Below, piece by piece: positions 9,971-19,648 of a stretch of DNA of 64,000 bases; the stretch's first letter is position 1, and the number at the start of each line of letters is the position of its first letter. The stretch covers positions 7,651,501-7,715,500 of the forward strand of contig NZ_RBXO01000001.1 in assembly GCF_003634935.1 (NCBI RefSeq). The letters run 5' to 3'. Below the pieces are notes generated by a model. The model made no database searches. It saw only the letters and a program-made list of their open reading frames with translations, and was not told the origin of the DNA. Source of the DNA: Saccharothrix australiensis. Lineage in GTDB: Bacteria > Actinomycetota > Actinomycetes > Mycobacteriales > Pseudonocardiaceae. A program made the translations under genes and the position numbers.

Positions 9971-12355
9971 TCAGGGCGCCGGTCGGAAGCCCGCCTTCTC
10001 CGCGTCGGCGATGGTGCGGAACCAGACGTCCGCCCTGGTCTCGCGGAAGTTCGCCGACTCGTCGGTGTAGTAGCGGCGACCGGTGAGGGTGGCCTTGACC
10101 TGGAAGTCCGGCGCGGGCGCCATGCCGTCGGACTTGGGCAGCACCGAGCCCGGACCGAACGGCGAGCGCGGGTTGAAGCCCTCCGGCTGCTGGTAGCGGG
10201 TCGTCGCGCCGGTCGCCGGGCGTCCGCCGGTGCTGGGGCTGAAGCCGACCGGGCGCGGGCGGACCGGCCGGGGTGGCGGCGGGCTGATGGGCTGCGGCGC
10301 GGACGGCGCCGGCGGCGGGGGCGGCGGGGTGCGCGGGCTGTTCGCCGGGCGGGTGGGGCGCTGCGGGAGGCCGCTGCCGGTCGAGGCGAGCAGTTCCGGC
10401 GCGAGCTTGGGCACGAACGGCTGCTCGTTGGACGGCGCGGCGGGCTTCGGCGGCGCCGGTGGCTCGTCGTCGATGTCCTCGGGGGTCAGCAGGGGCTCGA
10501 AGAGGGAACGGGGGCGGGACGCCTCTTCGGGCTTGGTCCGGGCCGCCGGCTTGGCGGGCGCTTGCCGCTTGGGCAGGGGCGCCGGGCGCCGGGGCAGCGG
10601 TTCGGCGCGCGGCGGCTCGGGCTCGGCGCGCGGCGGCTCGGGCTCGGCGCGCGGCGGCTCGGGCTCGGCGCGCGGGGGCACGGGCTCGGCGCGCGGGGGC
10701 AGGGCCTCGGCAGGCGAAGGCGTGACCGGTGCCGGCTCGGCGTGAGGTGCGGGCTCGGCACGGTGCGGTGCCGGTTCGGCGGGGGCGTGCGCGGGCTCGG
10801 GCTCGGCGTGCCGGGGAACGGACTGGACGGGCTCAGCGTGAACGGGTTCGGCGTGGACGGGCTCGGCGTGGACGGGTTCCGGGTGCCGGGGCTCGGGCTC
10901 GGGGCGGGCGACCTCGGGCCGCGCCTGGAGCGACGCCGGCAGGGCGTGCTGGGGGGTGGACGGCCCCGGTGCGGGCTCGGTGGGCGGCTCGGCGCTCACC
11001 GGCGGGATGAACTCGGTGTGCGGCGTCGACCGGTCCGGGCGGTGCGTGTCGTCCGGGCGGTGCGTGTCGTCCCGGCGGCGCTGGTCGACGGTGTCGTGGC
11101 GCTGGTCGACGGAGTCCTGGCGCAGGTCGTCCGGTGTCCGGTTGGAGCGCGGCGTGAACACCGTCTGCTCGGCGGCGTGCCGCCGGTTCCGCTCCGCGGG
11201 CGGGGTCGGCAGTTCCGCCCGGATCGCCGGGTACTCGCCGGTCAGGTCGTGGTCCGGCCAGCGCTGGGCGTCCTCCGCCCGCCACGCCGCGCGCGGTTCC
11301 GCCGGTGTCCACACCGGCTCGGCCGGCTCCACCGCGGCGGGTTCCACCTCGGCGTGCCGCCCGCCCGCCGGACGGTCGTGTTCCTCGACCCGGACGGGGT
11401 CGGGTTCGGGTTCGGGGTCCACCGCCCGGACGCCCTCGGCGCGGTGCCCGCCGGCGGACCGGTGGTCCTCCTCGTCCCGCTCGACGTCGTCGACCTGCCA
11501 GAAGGGCTCCTCCCCACCGGCCTCGTCGCGGTCGACCTCCGCGATCGCCTCCGCCAACGCCGTGGCCGGGATGAGGGCGGTCCGCTCGGCGGCGGGCCGC
11601 TCCGGCTCGTCCTCCTCCTCCGCGCCGTCGGCCAGGGCCTCGTCCTCGCCGTACACCTCCTGCACGGCGGCCGGCTCCACGCGCCACACCTCGCGCGGCT
11701 GGAACGCCTCCACCTCGGGCGGCGCGGTCGGCTCGGGCTGCGGCGGCGCCACCTCGGCCACCGGCACGACCGGCGGGACCAGGCGGGTCTCCTCCTCGGC
11801 GGGCAGCTCGTGGCCGGGGTCCGCGGGCTCCTCCGGGCTCAGGCGCTCGAACAGGCTCCGCGGGCGGTCGTCCTCGGTCCCCGGCGAGTCGGGCCGGTGC
11901 GCGGAGGACTCGCCGGCGGAGGACGCCCAAGCGGAAGTCGCCTCGACGGCGGGCACCCGGGCGGCGGACGGCTCGGACCGGTCCCCGAACGACCCGGCGC
12001 GCGGCCCGAACGGCGCGTCGCGGCGCTCCTCGAAGTCGGACAGCGGGCGGTGCTCGTCGTCGGGCTCCCCGACGACGCCGTTCCGCTCGTCCGGCTTCCG
12101 GCCCGCCACCTCGTAGTGCGTGGGCTCCTCCTGGAGCAGGTCCTCCACCGGGTTGCGGTTCTCGGCGTGCCAGTTGTCGAACTCGTCCCGCACGGGCTTG
12201 GCCGGCGCGGCCGGGCGCGGCGACGTGAGCAGGCGCTCCTCCAAGTCCGCCAGCTCCTTCTTGACCGGGCGGACCAGCACCAGCCAGGTCAGCGCGACGC
12301 CTGCCACGAACGACAGCAGGCTCCACAGCCACACCTGCCCGAAGAGCGAACCCAC
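9971..12355 (-). CDS. Proline-rich membrane-anchored protein with C-terminal sunset-type domain
   Basis: The 794-residue protein has one N-terminal transmembrane helix (LWSLLSFVAGVALTWLVLV, about residues 9-27) and no signal-peptidase site. About 720 residues of acidic, Pro/Glu/Ala/Arg-rich disordered sequence with short repeats follow. The last 45 residues contain VKATLTGRRYYTDES, RETRADVWFRTIADAEKAG and F-R-P. That ending matches the small domain I know as the sunset domain of ArfC-like membrane proteins, from memory. The GTG at 12355 follows GGAGGGTCTCCC and places the helix at the extreme N-terminus. The function is unknown; a cell-envelope spacer or scaffold is plausible. Confidence 0.7.
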   Translation of the reverse strand: MGSLFGQVWLWSLLSFVAGVALTWLVLVRPVKKELADLEERLLTSPRPAAPAKPVRDEFDNWHAENRNPVEDLLQEEPTHYEVAGRKPDERNGVVGEPDDEHRPLSDFEERRDAPFGPRAGSFGDRSEPSAARVPAVEATSAWASSAGESSAHRPDSPGTEDDRPRSLFERLSPEEPADPGHELPAEEETRLVPPVVPVAEVAPPQPEPTAPPEVEAFQPREVWRVEPAAVQEVYGEDEALADGAEEEDEPERPAAERTALIPATALAEAIAEVDRDEAGGEEPFWQVDDVERDEEDHRSAGGHRAEGVRAVDPEPEPDPVRVEEHDRPAGGRHAEVEPAAVEPAEPVWTPAEPRAAWRAEDAQRWPDHDLTGEYPAIRAELPTPPAERNRRHAAEQTVFTPRSNRTPDDLRQDSVDQRHDTVDQRRRDDTHRPDDTHRPDRSTPHTEFIPPVSAEPPTEPAPGPSTPQHALPASLQARPEVARPEPEPRHPEPVHAEPVHAEPVHAEPVQSVPRHAEPEPAHAPAEPAPHRAEPAPHAEPAPVTPSPAEALPPRAEPVPPRAEPEPPRAEPEPPRAEPEPPRAEPLPRRPAPLPKRQAPAKPAARTKPEEASRPRSLFEPLLTPEDIDDEPPAPPKPAAPSNEQPFVPKLAPELLASTGSGLPQRPTRPANSPRTPPPPPPAPSAPQPISPPPPRPVRPRPVGFSPSTGGRPATGATTRYQQPEGFNPRSPFGPGSVLPKSDGMAPAPDFQVKATLTGRRYYTDESANFRETRADVWFRTIADAEKAGFRPAP
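10600..10703 (-). repeat. 21-bp tandem repeats encoding P-P-R-A-E-P-E units
   Basis: About five nearly identical 21-bp units encode a 7-residue Pro/Arg/Glu repeat in the sunset-domain protein. A second tract at about 10837-10882 encodes the 5-residue repeat H-A-E-P-V. Such tracts change length easily by slippage. Confidence 0.75.
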
Positions 12356-12443
12356 GGGAGACCCTCCCACTGCACAGTCCTGACACACCCCGACACGCTC
12401 CGCTTCCGAGCCTTCACCCGGTAGGGGAAGCGGTGCCAAACTA

Positions 12444-12462
12444 CCCTGGCCGGCCGCCAGGG
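12444..12462. promoter_or_regulatory. Dyad in the divergent region before rarD
   Basis: CCCTGGC-CGGCC-GCCAGGG has perfect 7-bp arms in the 199-base gap between the sunset-domain gene and the RarD gene. It could be an operator or a structured 5' leader of the minus-strand gene. Confidence 0.35.
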
Positions 12463-12541
12463 CGCGTGCAACCGCCCGGACGGTCGCCCACAGTGGAATG
12501 GTAGGCCACCCGGCTCGACTGACCAGGCAAAACGGGCGGCG

Positions 12542-12547
12542 TAGAGT
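12542..12547 (+). promoter_or_regulatory. Possible -10 box of a leaderless rarD transcript
   Basis: TAGAGT ends seven bases before GTG 12555, and no purine-rich ribosome binding site lies in between. This is the spacing expected when transcription begins at the start codon. Confidence 0.4.
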
Positions 12548-12554
12548 ACCCCGC

Positions 12555-13481
12555 GTGCCGCCGTTGACCCATCACACCGCCGTCGCGGCGGACTCCGGGC
12601 ACGCCAACCGCGGCGTGGTCTTCGGGGCCGGCGCCTACGTCATCTGGGGCGTGGTGCCCGCCTACTGGCCCCTGCTCGCCCCGGCCGGCGCGGTGGAGAT
12701 CCTGGCGCACCGCATCGCGTGGTCGCTGCTGGTGATGGTGCTCGTCACGGCCGCCCTGGGCCGCTGGGCCGGCCTGCGGGCGCTGTCGCGGCGCGGCTGG
12801 CTGATGGTCGCCGCCGCGTCCGTGCTGATCGCGGTCAACTGGGGCGTCTACATCCACGCCGTCAACACCGGGCACGTGGTCGAAGCCGCGCTGGGCTACT
12901 TCGTCAACCCGCTCGTCAGCGTCCTGCTGGGCGTGCTGGTGCTGCGGGAGCGGCTGCGCGCGGCCCAGCTCGCGGCGATCGCCATCGCCCTGGCCGCCGT
13001 GGTGGTGCTGGCCGTGGACTACGGGCGGCTGCCGTGGATCTCGCTGGCGCTGGCCTGCTCGTTCGGCCTGTACGGGCTGCTGAAGAAGACGGTGCCGCTG
13101 GACGCGACGGCGAGCCTCACCGCGGAGGGCGTCGTGCTGGCCCCGGTCGCGATCGGCTACCTGGTGTGGCTCGGACCGGCGGGCACGTTCCACGACCACG
13201 GCGTCGGCCACGCCCTCCTCCTGGTGTCGTCGGGCGTGGTGACCGCCATCCCGCTGGTGCTGTTCGGGGCGGGCGCGCGGCGCGTCCCGCTGAGCACGAT
13301 GGGGATGCTCCAGTACCTCGCCCCGGTCCTCCAGTTCGCGTGGGGCGTCTTCGTGATGCACGAGCCGATGCCGCCGTCGCGGTGGTTCGGGTTCGCGCTG
13401 GTGTGGGTGGCGCTGGCGGTGTTCACCGCGGACGCGCTGCGATCACGCCGCAGGCAGCACCTCCTGGCGCCCGTCGAGTGA
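12555..13481 (+). CDS. rarD: EamA/RarD family transporter
   Basis: A 308-residue inner-membrane protein with about ten hydrophobic segments, the drug/metabolite transporter pattern. The first helix region reads GVVFGAGAYVIWGVVPAYWP, typical of RarD; NWGVYIHAVNTGHVVEAALG and GYFVNPLVSVLLGV are further RarD-type segments. RarD proteins are annotated as chloramphenicol-sensitivity permeases, but their substrate is largely unknown. I placed the start at GTG 12555, just after the putative -10, rather than at the longer frame whose N-terminus is arginine-rich and unlike the family. It is convergent with the polyprenyl synthase gene. Confidence 0.85.
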   Translation: MPPLTHHTAVAADSGHANRGVVFGAGAYVIWGVVPAYWPLLAPAGAVEILAHRIAWSLLVMVLVTAALGRWAGLRALSRRGWLMVAAASVLIAVNWGVYIHAVNTGHVVEAALGYFVNPLVSVLLGVLVLRERLRAAQLAAIAIALAAVVVLAVDYGRLPWISLALACSFGLYGLLKKTVPLDATASLTAEGVVLAPVAIGYLVWLGPAGTFHDHGVGHALLLVSSGVVTAIPLVLFGAGARRVPLSTMGMLQYLAPVLQFAWGVFVMHEPMPPSRWFGFALVWVALAVFTADALRSRRRQHLLAPVE

Positions 13482-13522
13482 GGTCGAGCCGGGAGGTGCC
13501 CGCCGCGCGGGACGAGCGGGTT

Positions 13523-14524
13523 TCAGCGCGACCGGCTGACCACGTACTCGGCGACGGACTCCAGCGCGTCCCGCGCCGCACCCGCCGGCAGGCCGTGCAG
13601 CGTGGCCCGCGCACGCGCCGCGTAGTCGTCCAGCGTCCGCCGCGCCCGCACCAGCCCGGACGACGCGCGCAGCAGCGCCAGCGCCTCGTCCACCTCGGCG
13701 TCCTCGGTCAACGGCCGCGCCAGCAGCCCCGCCAAGCGCGAGCCCGGCTCGTCGGCCAGCGCGTACAGCATGGGCAGGGTCTTCACGCCCTCGCGCAGGT
13801 CCGTACCGGGCGTCTTGCCCGACTCCGACGACGGGCTCGCGATGTCGATCACGTCGTCGGAGATCTGGAACGCCGCCCCGATGATCTCGCCGTACGCGCG
13901 CAGCGCCTCGACCTGCTCGGGCGCGACGTCGGAGAACATCGCGCCGAACCGGGCCGCCGTGGCGATCAGCGACCCGGTCTTCTCGGCGATCGTGGTCAGG
14001 TAGTGCGACACCGGGTCCTCGCCGGGGCGCGGGCCCAGCGTCTCCCGCATCTGGCCGGTGACCAGCTCGGAGAACGTCTCCGCGATGATCCGCGCCGCGC
14101 CCGTGCCCAGGTCGGCGACCAGCGTCGAGGCGTGCGCGAACAGGTAGTCGCCGGTCAGGATGGCGATGCTGTTGTCCCACTTGGCGTTGGCCGACTCCGC
14201 GCCGCGGCGCATGGTGGCCTCGTCCATCACGTCGTCGTGGTACAGCGTGGCCAGGTGGGTCAGCTCGACCACCGCCGCCGCCTTCACCACGGCGTCCCGG
14301 TCCCACTCGGTCCCGAACTGGGCGGACAGGATGGTGAACAGCGGGCGGATGCGTTTCCCGCCCGCGTCGACCAGGTGCAGCGACGTCTCCGTCACCGGGT
14401 GGAACTCGCTCTGCACCGCCTTGTGCAGCAGTTCCTCCACCTCGGCCAGCCCGGCCTGCACCACCTCCGCGAGCACGGGGTCCGCAAACCGGAACCCCGT
14501 CCCCGCGCGCTCGCTACTGGTCAC
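13523..14524 (-). CDS. Polyprenyl diphosphate synthase (menaquinone side chain)
   Basis: This 333-residue trans-prenyltransferase condenses isopentenyl diphosphate with an allylic primer to make the long chain attached to the menaquinone ring. It has the first aspartate-rich motif LYHDDVMDEA (near residue 93) and the second ISDDVIDI (near 220). GGKRIRPL near residue 55 binds IPP. Chain length (heptaprenyl to nonaprenyl) cannot be read from the sequence. The GTG start lies 19 bases after the nuoN stop, so it is the last gene of the nuo transcript. I recall a similar gene (grcC1) beside menJ in mycobacteria. Confidence 0.88.
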   Translation of the reverse strand: MTSSERAGTGFRFADPVLAEVVQAGLAEVEELLHKAVQSEFHPVTETSLHLVDAGGKRIRPLFTILSAQFGTEWDRDAVVKAAAVVELTHLATLYHDDVMDEATMRRGAESANAKWDNSIAILTGDYLFAHASTLVADLGTGAARIIAETFSELVTGQMRETLGPRPGEDPVSHYLTTIAEKTGSLIATAARFGAMFSDVAPEQVEALRAYGEIIGAAFQISDDVIDIASPSSESGKTPGTDLREGVKTLPMLYALADEPGSRLAGLLARPLTEDAEVDEALALLRASSGLVRARRTLDDYAARARATLHGLPAGAARDALESVAEYVVSRSR

Positions 14525-14543
14525 GCCTGAAGCCTACGTACCG

Positions 14544-16112
14544 CTAGAAGACGAAGCCGCCGGCACCCGCCCAATCGAGGGCGAACGCGGGCCAGACGCC
14601 CAGCACCAGCGTGATCGCGGCGCCCATCGTGATGGCCACCGTGGTGAACGCGCCGGGCACGCTCACCGTCGGGCCGTCCGCGGCCGGCTCGCTGAAGTAC
14701 ATCAGCACGATGACCCGCAGGTAGAAGAACGCCGCCACCGCCGACGCGATCAGGGCGATCACCACCAGCGGCGCCATGCCGCTCTTCAGCGCCGCCGCGA
14801 ACACCACGAACTTGCCGATGAAACCACTGGTGAGCGGGATGCCGGCGAGCGCGAGCAGCAGGAACGTGAACACCGCGGCGGTGATCGGCGAGCGCTTGGC
14901 CAGCCCGGCCCACTGGGACAGGTGGGTGGCCTCGCCGTCGGCGTTGCGGACCAGCGACACCACGCCGAACGCGGCGATGGTCGTGAAGCCGTACGCCATC
15001 AGGTAGAACATCGTCCCGGACAGGCCGTCGTCGGTCAGCGTGATGGAGCCGACCAGCAGGAAGCCCGCGTGCGCGACCGACGAGTAGGCGATCATCCGCT
15101 TCACGTCGGTCTGGGTGAGGCCGAGCACCGCGCCGATGAGCATGGACGCGATCGCCACGCCCCACAGCACGCCGTTCCACTCCCAGCTCGACTTCTCGAA
15201 CGCCACGAACAGCACCCGCAGGATGCCGCCGAACGCCGCCACCTTCGTGCACGCCGCCATGAACGCCGTGATGGGCGTCGGCGCGCCCTGGTACACGTCC
15301 GGCGTCCACGCGTGGAACGGGCCGACCGACGCCTTGAACAGCAGGCCCACCACCAGCAGGCCGAAGCCCGCGTACAGCAGCGTGTCGGACCGGTCCGTGC
15401 CCGCGGTCGCCGTGGCGATGTCGGACAGCTTCACCGAGCCCGAGTAGCCGTACAGCAGGGCCACGCCGTACAGGAAGAACGCCGACGCGAACGCGCCGAG
15501 CAGGAAGTACTTGACCGCCGACTCCTGCGACAGCAGCCGCCGCCGACGGGCCAGGCCGCACATCAGGTACAGCGGCAGCGACAGCACTTCCAGCGCGATG
15601 AACATGGTGAGCAGGTCGTTCGCCGCGACGAACACCATCATGCCGCCGAGCGCGAACAGCGTCAGCGGGAACACCTCGGTCTGCATCCCGAACCGGCCGG
15701 CCTGGGCCCGGTCCTGGATGGTGCCGGGCCGGACGGCCGCGTCGGCGACGAACGCGCCGCCGGGCTCCACCGAGCGGTCCGCGATGAGCAGCACCGCGCC
15801 GAACCCGAGCACCAGCAGGGTGCCCCACAGGAAGATCACCGGCTGGTCGACGGCGATCGTGCCCGCGAGGGTGACCTTGCCCTGGTCGGGCGTGTCGTCG
15901 GAGCTGCCGTACCACGCCAGCGCGCCGCCCGCCAGGACGATCGTCAGCAGGGTCAGCACGACCTGGGCGGCCCACCGCTGCGCCTTCGGCAGGAACGCCT
16001 CCACGAGCACGCTGAGGCACGCCGCCCCCAGCACGATCAGGATCGGCGCGACCGCCAGGTAGTCGATCTCGGGGGCTTGCAGCCGCTGGGTCTGAGCGAG
16101 GAGCGTCTCCAC
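14544..16112 (-). CDS. nuoN: NADH-quinone oxidoreductase subunit N
   Basis: An antiporter-like membrane subunit of complex I, 522 residues with about 14 hydrophobic helices. LSLPLYLMCGLARRRRLLSQ followed by E-S-A-V-K-Y-F-L-L-G-A-F carries the conserved helix-5 glutamate and helix-7 lysine neighbourhood of the Nuo L/M/N family. KRMIAYSSVAHAGFLLVG is the later broken-helix signature. It takes part in proton translocation coupled to NADH:menaquinone electron transfer. The GTG start lies one base after the nuoM stop. Confidence 0.95.
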   Translation of the reverse strand: METLLAQTQRLQAPEIDYLAVAPILIVLGAACLSVLVEAFLPKAQRWAAQVVLTLLTIVLAGGALAWYGSSDDTPDQGKVTLAGTIAVDQPVIFLWGTLLVLGFGAVLLIADRSVEPGGAFVADAAVRPGTIQDRAQAGRFGMQTEVFPLTLFALGGMMVFVAANDLLTMFIALEVLSLPLYLMCGLARRRRLLSQESAVKYFLLGAFASAFFLYGVALLYGYSGSVKLSDIATATAGTDRSDTLLYAGFGLLVVGLLFKASVGPFHAWTPDVYQGAPTPITAFMAACTKVAAFGGILRVLFVAFEKSSWEWNGVLWGVAIASMLIGAVLGLTQTDVKRMIAYSSVAHAGFLLVGSITLTDDGLSGTMFYLMAYGFTTIAAFGVVSLVRNADGEATHLSQWAGLAKRSPITAAVFTFLLLALAGIPLTSGFIGKFVVFAAALKSGMAPLVVIALIASAVAAFFYLRVIVLMYFSEPAADGPTVSVPGAFTTVAITMGAAITLVLGVWPAFALDWAGAGGFVF

Positions 16113-16113
16113 G

Positions 16114-17679
16114 TCACTTGCCTTCCTGCGCGACCGGGTCGGCCACCCCGACCTCGCTGAGCGTCGCCCCGACGGACGGGGTGATCACGTCCAACACGGG
16201 CTTCGGGTAGAACCCGAGCACCAGGATCAGCGCCACCAGCGGCGCGAGCACCGCCAGTTCCCGCTTGCCCAGGTCGCGCACGTCGGCGCGCTCCGGGTCC
16301 ACCGTCGCGCCGGGACCGCCGGTCGCGCCGATCAGGGCGGTGCCGCGCACCGGGCCCTGGAACACCCGCTGGTACACCCACAGGACGTACAGCGCCGCGA
16401 GCACCATGCCCACCGCGGCCAGCACCGTGAACACCGGCTGGTTCGGGTAGGACCCGATCAGCACCAGGAACTCGCTGACGAACGAGTTGGTGCCGGGCAG
16501 CGCCAGCGACGACAGGCCGGCCACGAAGAACAGGCCGCCGAGGACCGGTGTCAGCTTCGCCATGCCGCCGTAGTCCTCGATCAGGCGCGAGCCGCCGCGG
16601 GCCATCACCATGCCGACGACCAGGAACAGCATGCCGGTGGAGATGCCGTGGTTGACCATGTAGAGCACCGCGCCCGCGCCGGCCTGCGAGCTGAACGCGA
16701 AGATGCCCAGCGCGATGAAGCCGAAGTGCGCGATCGACGTGTACGCCACGAACCGCTTCAGGTCCGACTGGCCGACGGCCAGCAGCGAGCCGTACAGGAT
16801 GCCCGCCACGGCCAGCACCAGCACCAGCGGCGCCAGCTCCCGGCTCGCCGCCGGGAACAGCGGCAGGCAGTAGCGCAGGAACCCGAACGTGCCGATCTTG
16901 TCCAGGATGCCGACCAGCAGCACGCCCGCGCCGACCGGCGCCTCCGCGCCCGCGTCGGGCAGCCAGGTGTGCAGCGGCACCAGCGGCGCCTTGATCGCGA
17001 ACGCGACGAAGAACCCGAGGAACAGCCAGACCTGCGTGGACAGCGGCAGCTCGCGGGTGACCGCCACCAGGGTGGCCCAGTCGAACGTGCCGGACCCGAG
17101 CCGGTCCTGCGCCGCCACGTACACGCCGATCACCGACGCGAGCATGATCAGGCCGCCGAGCAGCGAGTACAGGAAGAACTTCATCGCCGCGTACTGCCGG
17201 TTCGGGCCGCCGAACCGGCCGATCAGGAAGTACATCGGGACCAGCACGGCCTCGAAGAACACGTAGAACACGAACACGTCGGTGGCCGCGAACACGCCCA
17301 CCATGCCGGTCTCCATCGCCAGCAGCAGGGCGAAGAACCCGCCCGCGCTGCGGCCCTCGGGCAGCTTGTCCGCCCACGAGCCGCCGATGACGACCGGCAC
17401 CAGGAACGCGATCAGCGCGATCATCACCAGCGCGATGCCGTCCACGCCGAACGACAGGCGCACGCCGAACGCGGGGATCCACTCGGCCGAGCTGGTCAGC
17501 TGGAGCCGCTCGCCCGACGACGGGTCGAACCCGACCCAGGCCAGCACGGCGAGCACCAGCTCGACCAGCGACACGGCCAGCGCGACCGCCTTCGCGACCC
17601 GGTCGTCGCCCCGCAGGAAGGCCACCACCACGCTGCCCGCGAGGGGCAGCAGGAGCAGCGCGATCAGCGTCCAGCTCAC
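16114..17679 (-). CDS. nuoM: NADH-quinone oxidoreductase subunit M
   Basis: A 521-residue antiporter-like subunit in the distal membrane arm. FVFYVFFEAVLVPMYFLIGR carries the essential glutamate of helix 5. MKFFLYSLLGGLIML and KAPLVPLHTWLPDAGAEAP are standard Mrp/Nuo signatures, and LKRFVAYTSIAHFGFIALG follows. The GTG start overlaps the nuoL stop by four bases. The C-terminus ends in a short charged tail. Confidence 0.96.
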   Translation of the reverse strand: MSWTLIALLLLPLAGSVVVAFLRGDDRVAKAVALAVSLVELVLAVLAWVGFDPSSGERLQLTSSAEWIPAFGVRLSFGVDGIALVMIALIAFLVPVVIGGSWADKLPEGRSAGGFFALLLAMETGMVGVFAATDVFVFYVFFEAVLVPMYFLIGRFGGPNRQYAAMKFFLYSLLGGLIMLASVIGVYVAAQDRLGSGTFDWATLVAVTRELPLSTQVWLFLGFFVAFAIKAPLVPLHTWLPDAGAEAPVGAGVLLVGILDKIGTFGFLRYCLPLFPAASRELAPLVLVLAVAGILYGSLLAVGQSDLKRFVAYTSIAHFGFIALGIFAFSSQAGAGAVLYMVNHGISTGMLFLVVGMVMARGGSRLIEDYGGMAKLTPVLGGLFFVAGLSSLALPGTNSFVSEFLVLIGSYPNQPVFTVLAAVGMVLAALYVLWVYQRVFQGPVRGTALIGATGGPGATVDPERADVRDLGKRELAVLAPLVALILVLGFYPKPVLDVITPSVGATLSEVGVADPVAQEGK

Positions 17680-19640
17680 GAGAACCTCACCATCAGCAGC
17701 GCGCCCAGGACGAAGATCGCACCCAGGAGCATGGAGAGCGCGTACGAGCGCACGAAGCCGGTCTGGAGCCTGCGCAACCGGCCCGAGCTACCGCCCAGCA
17801 GCGCGGCCGACCCGTTGACCAGGCCGTCCACGCCCTTGTTGTCCACGAACACCAGCGCGCGGGTGAGCCAGGTGCCCGGCCGCGCGAACAGCGCCTCGTT
17901 CAGCGCGTTGCCGTACAGGTCGGCGCGCGCGGCGCGGACCGGGAACGACACCCGCTCGGGCCGGGTCACCGGCTGCGGCGCGCGGCCGAACAGCAGGTAC
18001 GCCACCAGCACGCCGAGCGCCGACAGGCCGAGCACCAGGGCGTTCACGACGCCGTGCGAGAGCACGCCGTGCTGCTCCTGGAGCTCGCCGAGCGACGGCG
18101 TGAGCCAGCCCGCGAGGTTGTGGTCCGCGTCGAAGAAGAAGCCCGCGCCGACCGAGCCGAACGCCAGCACGATCATCGGGATCGTCATCGACGGCGGCGA
18201 CTCGTGCGGGTGGTAGTCGCGGCCGTCCTCGCTCTTGAGGTCCCGCCACCGCGGCTTGCCCAGGAACACCAGGATCAGCAGGCGGGTCATGTAGAACGCG
18301 GTGATGCCCGCGCCCAGCGCCGCCGCGCCGCCGAACACCCAGCCGCGCCAGCCCGGCTCGCTGAACGCCGCCGCGATGATGGCGTCCTTGGAGAAGTAGC
18401 CGGACAGGAACGGGAAGCCGATCAGCGCGAGGTAGCCCAGCGCCCACGTCACGAAGGTGATCGGCATCTTCCTCGCCAGGCCGCCCATCCGGCGGATGTC
18501 GCCCTCGTCGTTCATGCCGTGCATGACCGAGCCCGCGCCGAGGAACAGCCCGGCCTTGAAGAAGCCGTGCGTGAGCAGGTGCATGATGCCCAGCGCGTAG
18601 CCGACCGGGCCGAGGCCGACGGCGAGGATCATGTAGCCGATCTGGCTGACCGTCGAGTACGCGAGGACCTTCTTGAAGTCGTCGTAGGCGCAGCCGATGA
18701 TGCACCCGATGATCAGCGTGACCGCGCCGATGACCATCACGACCAGGCGGCCGTCGGCGGAGGCGTTGTAGATCGGGTTGGACCGGGCGATCAGGTAGAC
18801 GCCCGCCGTGACCATCGTCGCCGCGTGGATCAGGGCCGAGACCGGCGTCGGGCCCGCCATCGCGTCCGGGAGCCACGCCTGGAGCGGGAACTGGCCGGAC
18901 TTGCCGCACGCGCCGAGCAGGAGCAGCAGCGTCACCGCGGTGACCTCGGCGGCGGACAGCTCGCCCACCCGCGCGAACACCTCGGTGTACTGCGTGGTGC
19001 CCAGCTCCTTGAACAGGATGAAGATCGCGATCGCGAGGCCCAGGTCGCCGACCCGGTTCATCAGGAACGCCTTCTTCGCCGCGGACGCGGCCTCCGGCTT
19101 GTACTGGTACCAGCCGATCAGCAGGTAGGACGCGAGACCCACGCCCTCCCAGCCGAAGTACAGCGTCACGAACCCGTTGCCCAGCACCAGCAGGAGCATC
19201 GCGGCGACGAAGAGGTTGAGGTAGGCGAAGAACTTCCGCCGCCCGGCCTCGTGCGCCATGTACCCGATGGAGTAGATGTGGATCAGCGCGCCGACGCCGG
19301 TGATGAGCAGGACGAAGGTCAGCGACAGCGGGTCGATGCGCAGGCCGAACTCGACGTTCAGCGCGTTGACCGGCACCCAGTCGAACAGGTGCAGCTCGCT
19401 GGTGCGCTGCCCGGTCCGCCCGAGGGTGTCGAAGAACAGCACCAGGCCGTAGGCGAACGCCGCGATGACGGTGGCGCAGCCCAGCAGGTGGCCCCACTTG
19501 TCGGTGCGCCTGCCGCCGAGCAGCAGCACCAGCGCGCCGAACGCGGGCAGGGCCAGCAACAGCCACGCGAGACCGCCGATCCCGCCGGCGGCGACCACGT
19601 CCGAGGACCCGCTCGCGGGGTCGAGCATCAGAGCAGACAC
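17676..19640 (-). CDS. nuoL: NADH-quinone oxidoreductase subunit L
   Basis: The largest antiporter-like subunit, at the tip of the membrane arm, with the long lateral helix that spans M and N; 654 residues. Diagnostic segments are FGWEGVGLASYLLIGWYQYK, AFLMNRVGDLGLAIAIF, FPLQAWLPDAMAGPTPVSAL and KKVLAYSTVSQIGYMILAVG. GTG 19640 (VSALMLDP) is preferred over the ATG four codons later because AGGGGA lies just upstream of the GTG. It begins nine bases after the nuoK stop. Confidence 0.96.
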   Translation of the reverse strand: MSALMLDPASGSSDVVAAGGIGGLAWLLLALPAFGALVLLLGGRRTDKWGHLLGCATVIAAFAYGLVLFFDTLGRTGQRTSELHLFDWVPVNALNVEFGLRIDPLSLTFVLLITGVGALIHIYSIGYMAHEAGRRKFFAYLNLFVAAMLLLVLGNGFVTLYFGWEGVGLASYLLIGWYQYKPEAASAAKKAFLMNRVGDLGLAIAIFILFKELGTTQYTEVFARVGELSAAEVTAVTLLLLLGACGKSGQFPLQAWLPDAMAGPTPVSALIHAATMVTAGVYLIARSNPIYNASADGRLVVMVIGAVTLIIGCIIGCAYDDFKKVLAYSTVSQIGYMILAVGLGPVGYALGIMHLLTHGFFKAGLFLGAGSVMHGMNDEGDIRRMGGLARKMPITFVTWALGYLALIGFPFLSGYFSKDAIIAAAFSEPGWRGWVFGGAAALGAGITAFYMTRLLILVFLGKPRWRDLKSEDGRDYHPHESPPSMTIPMIVLAFGSVGAGFFFDADHNLAGWLTPSLGELQEQHGVLSHGVVNALVLGLSALGVLVAYLLFGRAPQPVTRPERVSFPVRAARADLYGNALNEALFARPGTWLTRALVFVDNKGVDGLVNGSAALLGGSSGRLRRLQTGFVRSYALSMLLGAIFVLGALLMVRFS

Positions 19641-19648
19641 CGTGTCCC

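Noticed and set aside
14160-16160. A 666-codon plus-strand open frame antisense to nuoN and nuoM
   Set aside because: It is rich in Arg, Gln, His and Glu without any domain pattern. It arises from third-position GC bias of the opposite strand, where nuoN and nuoM have clear family motifs.
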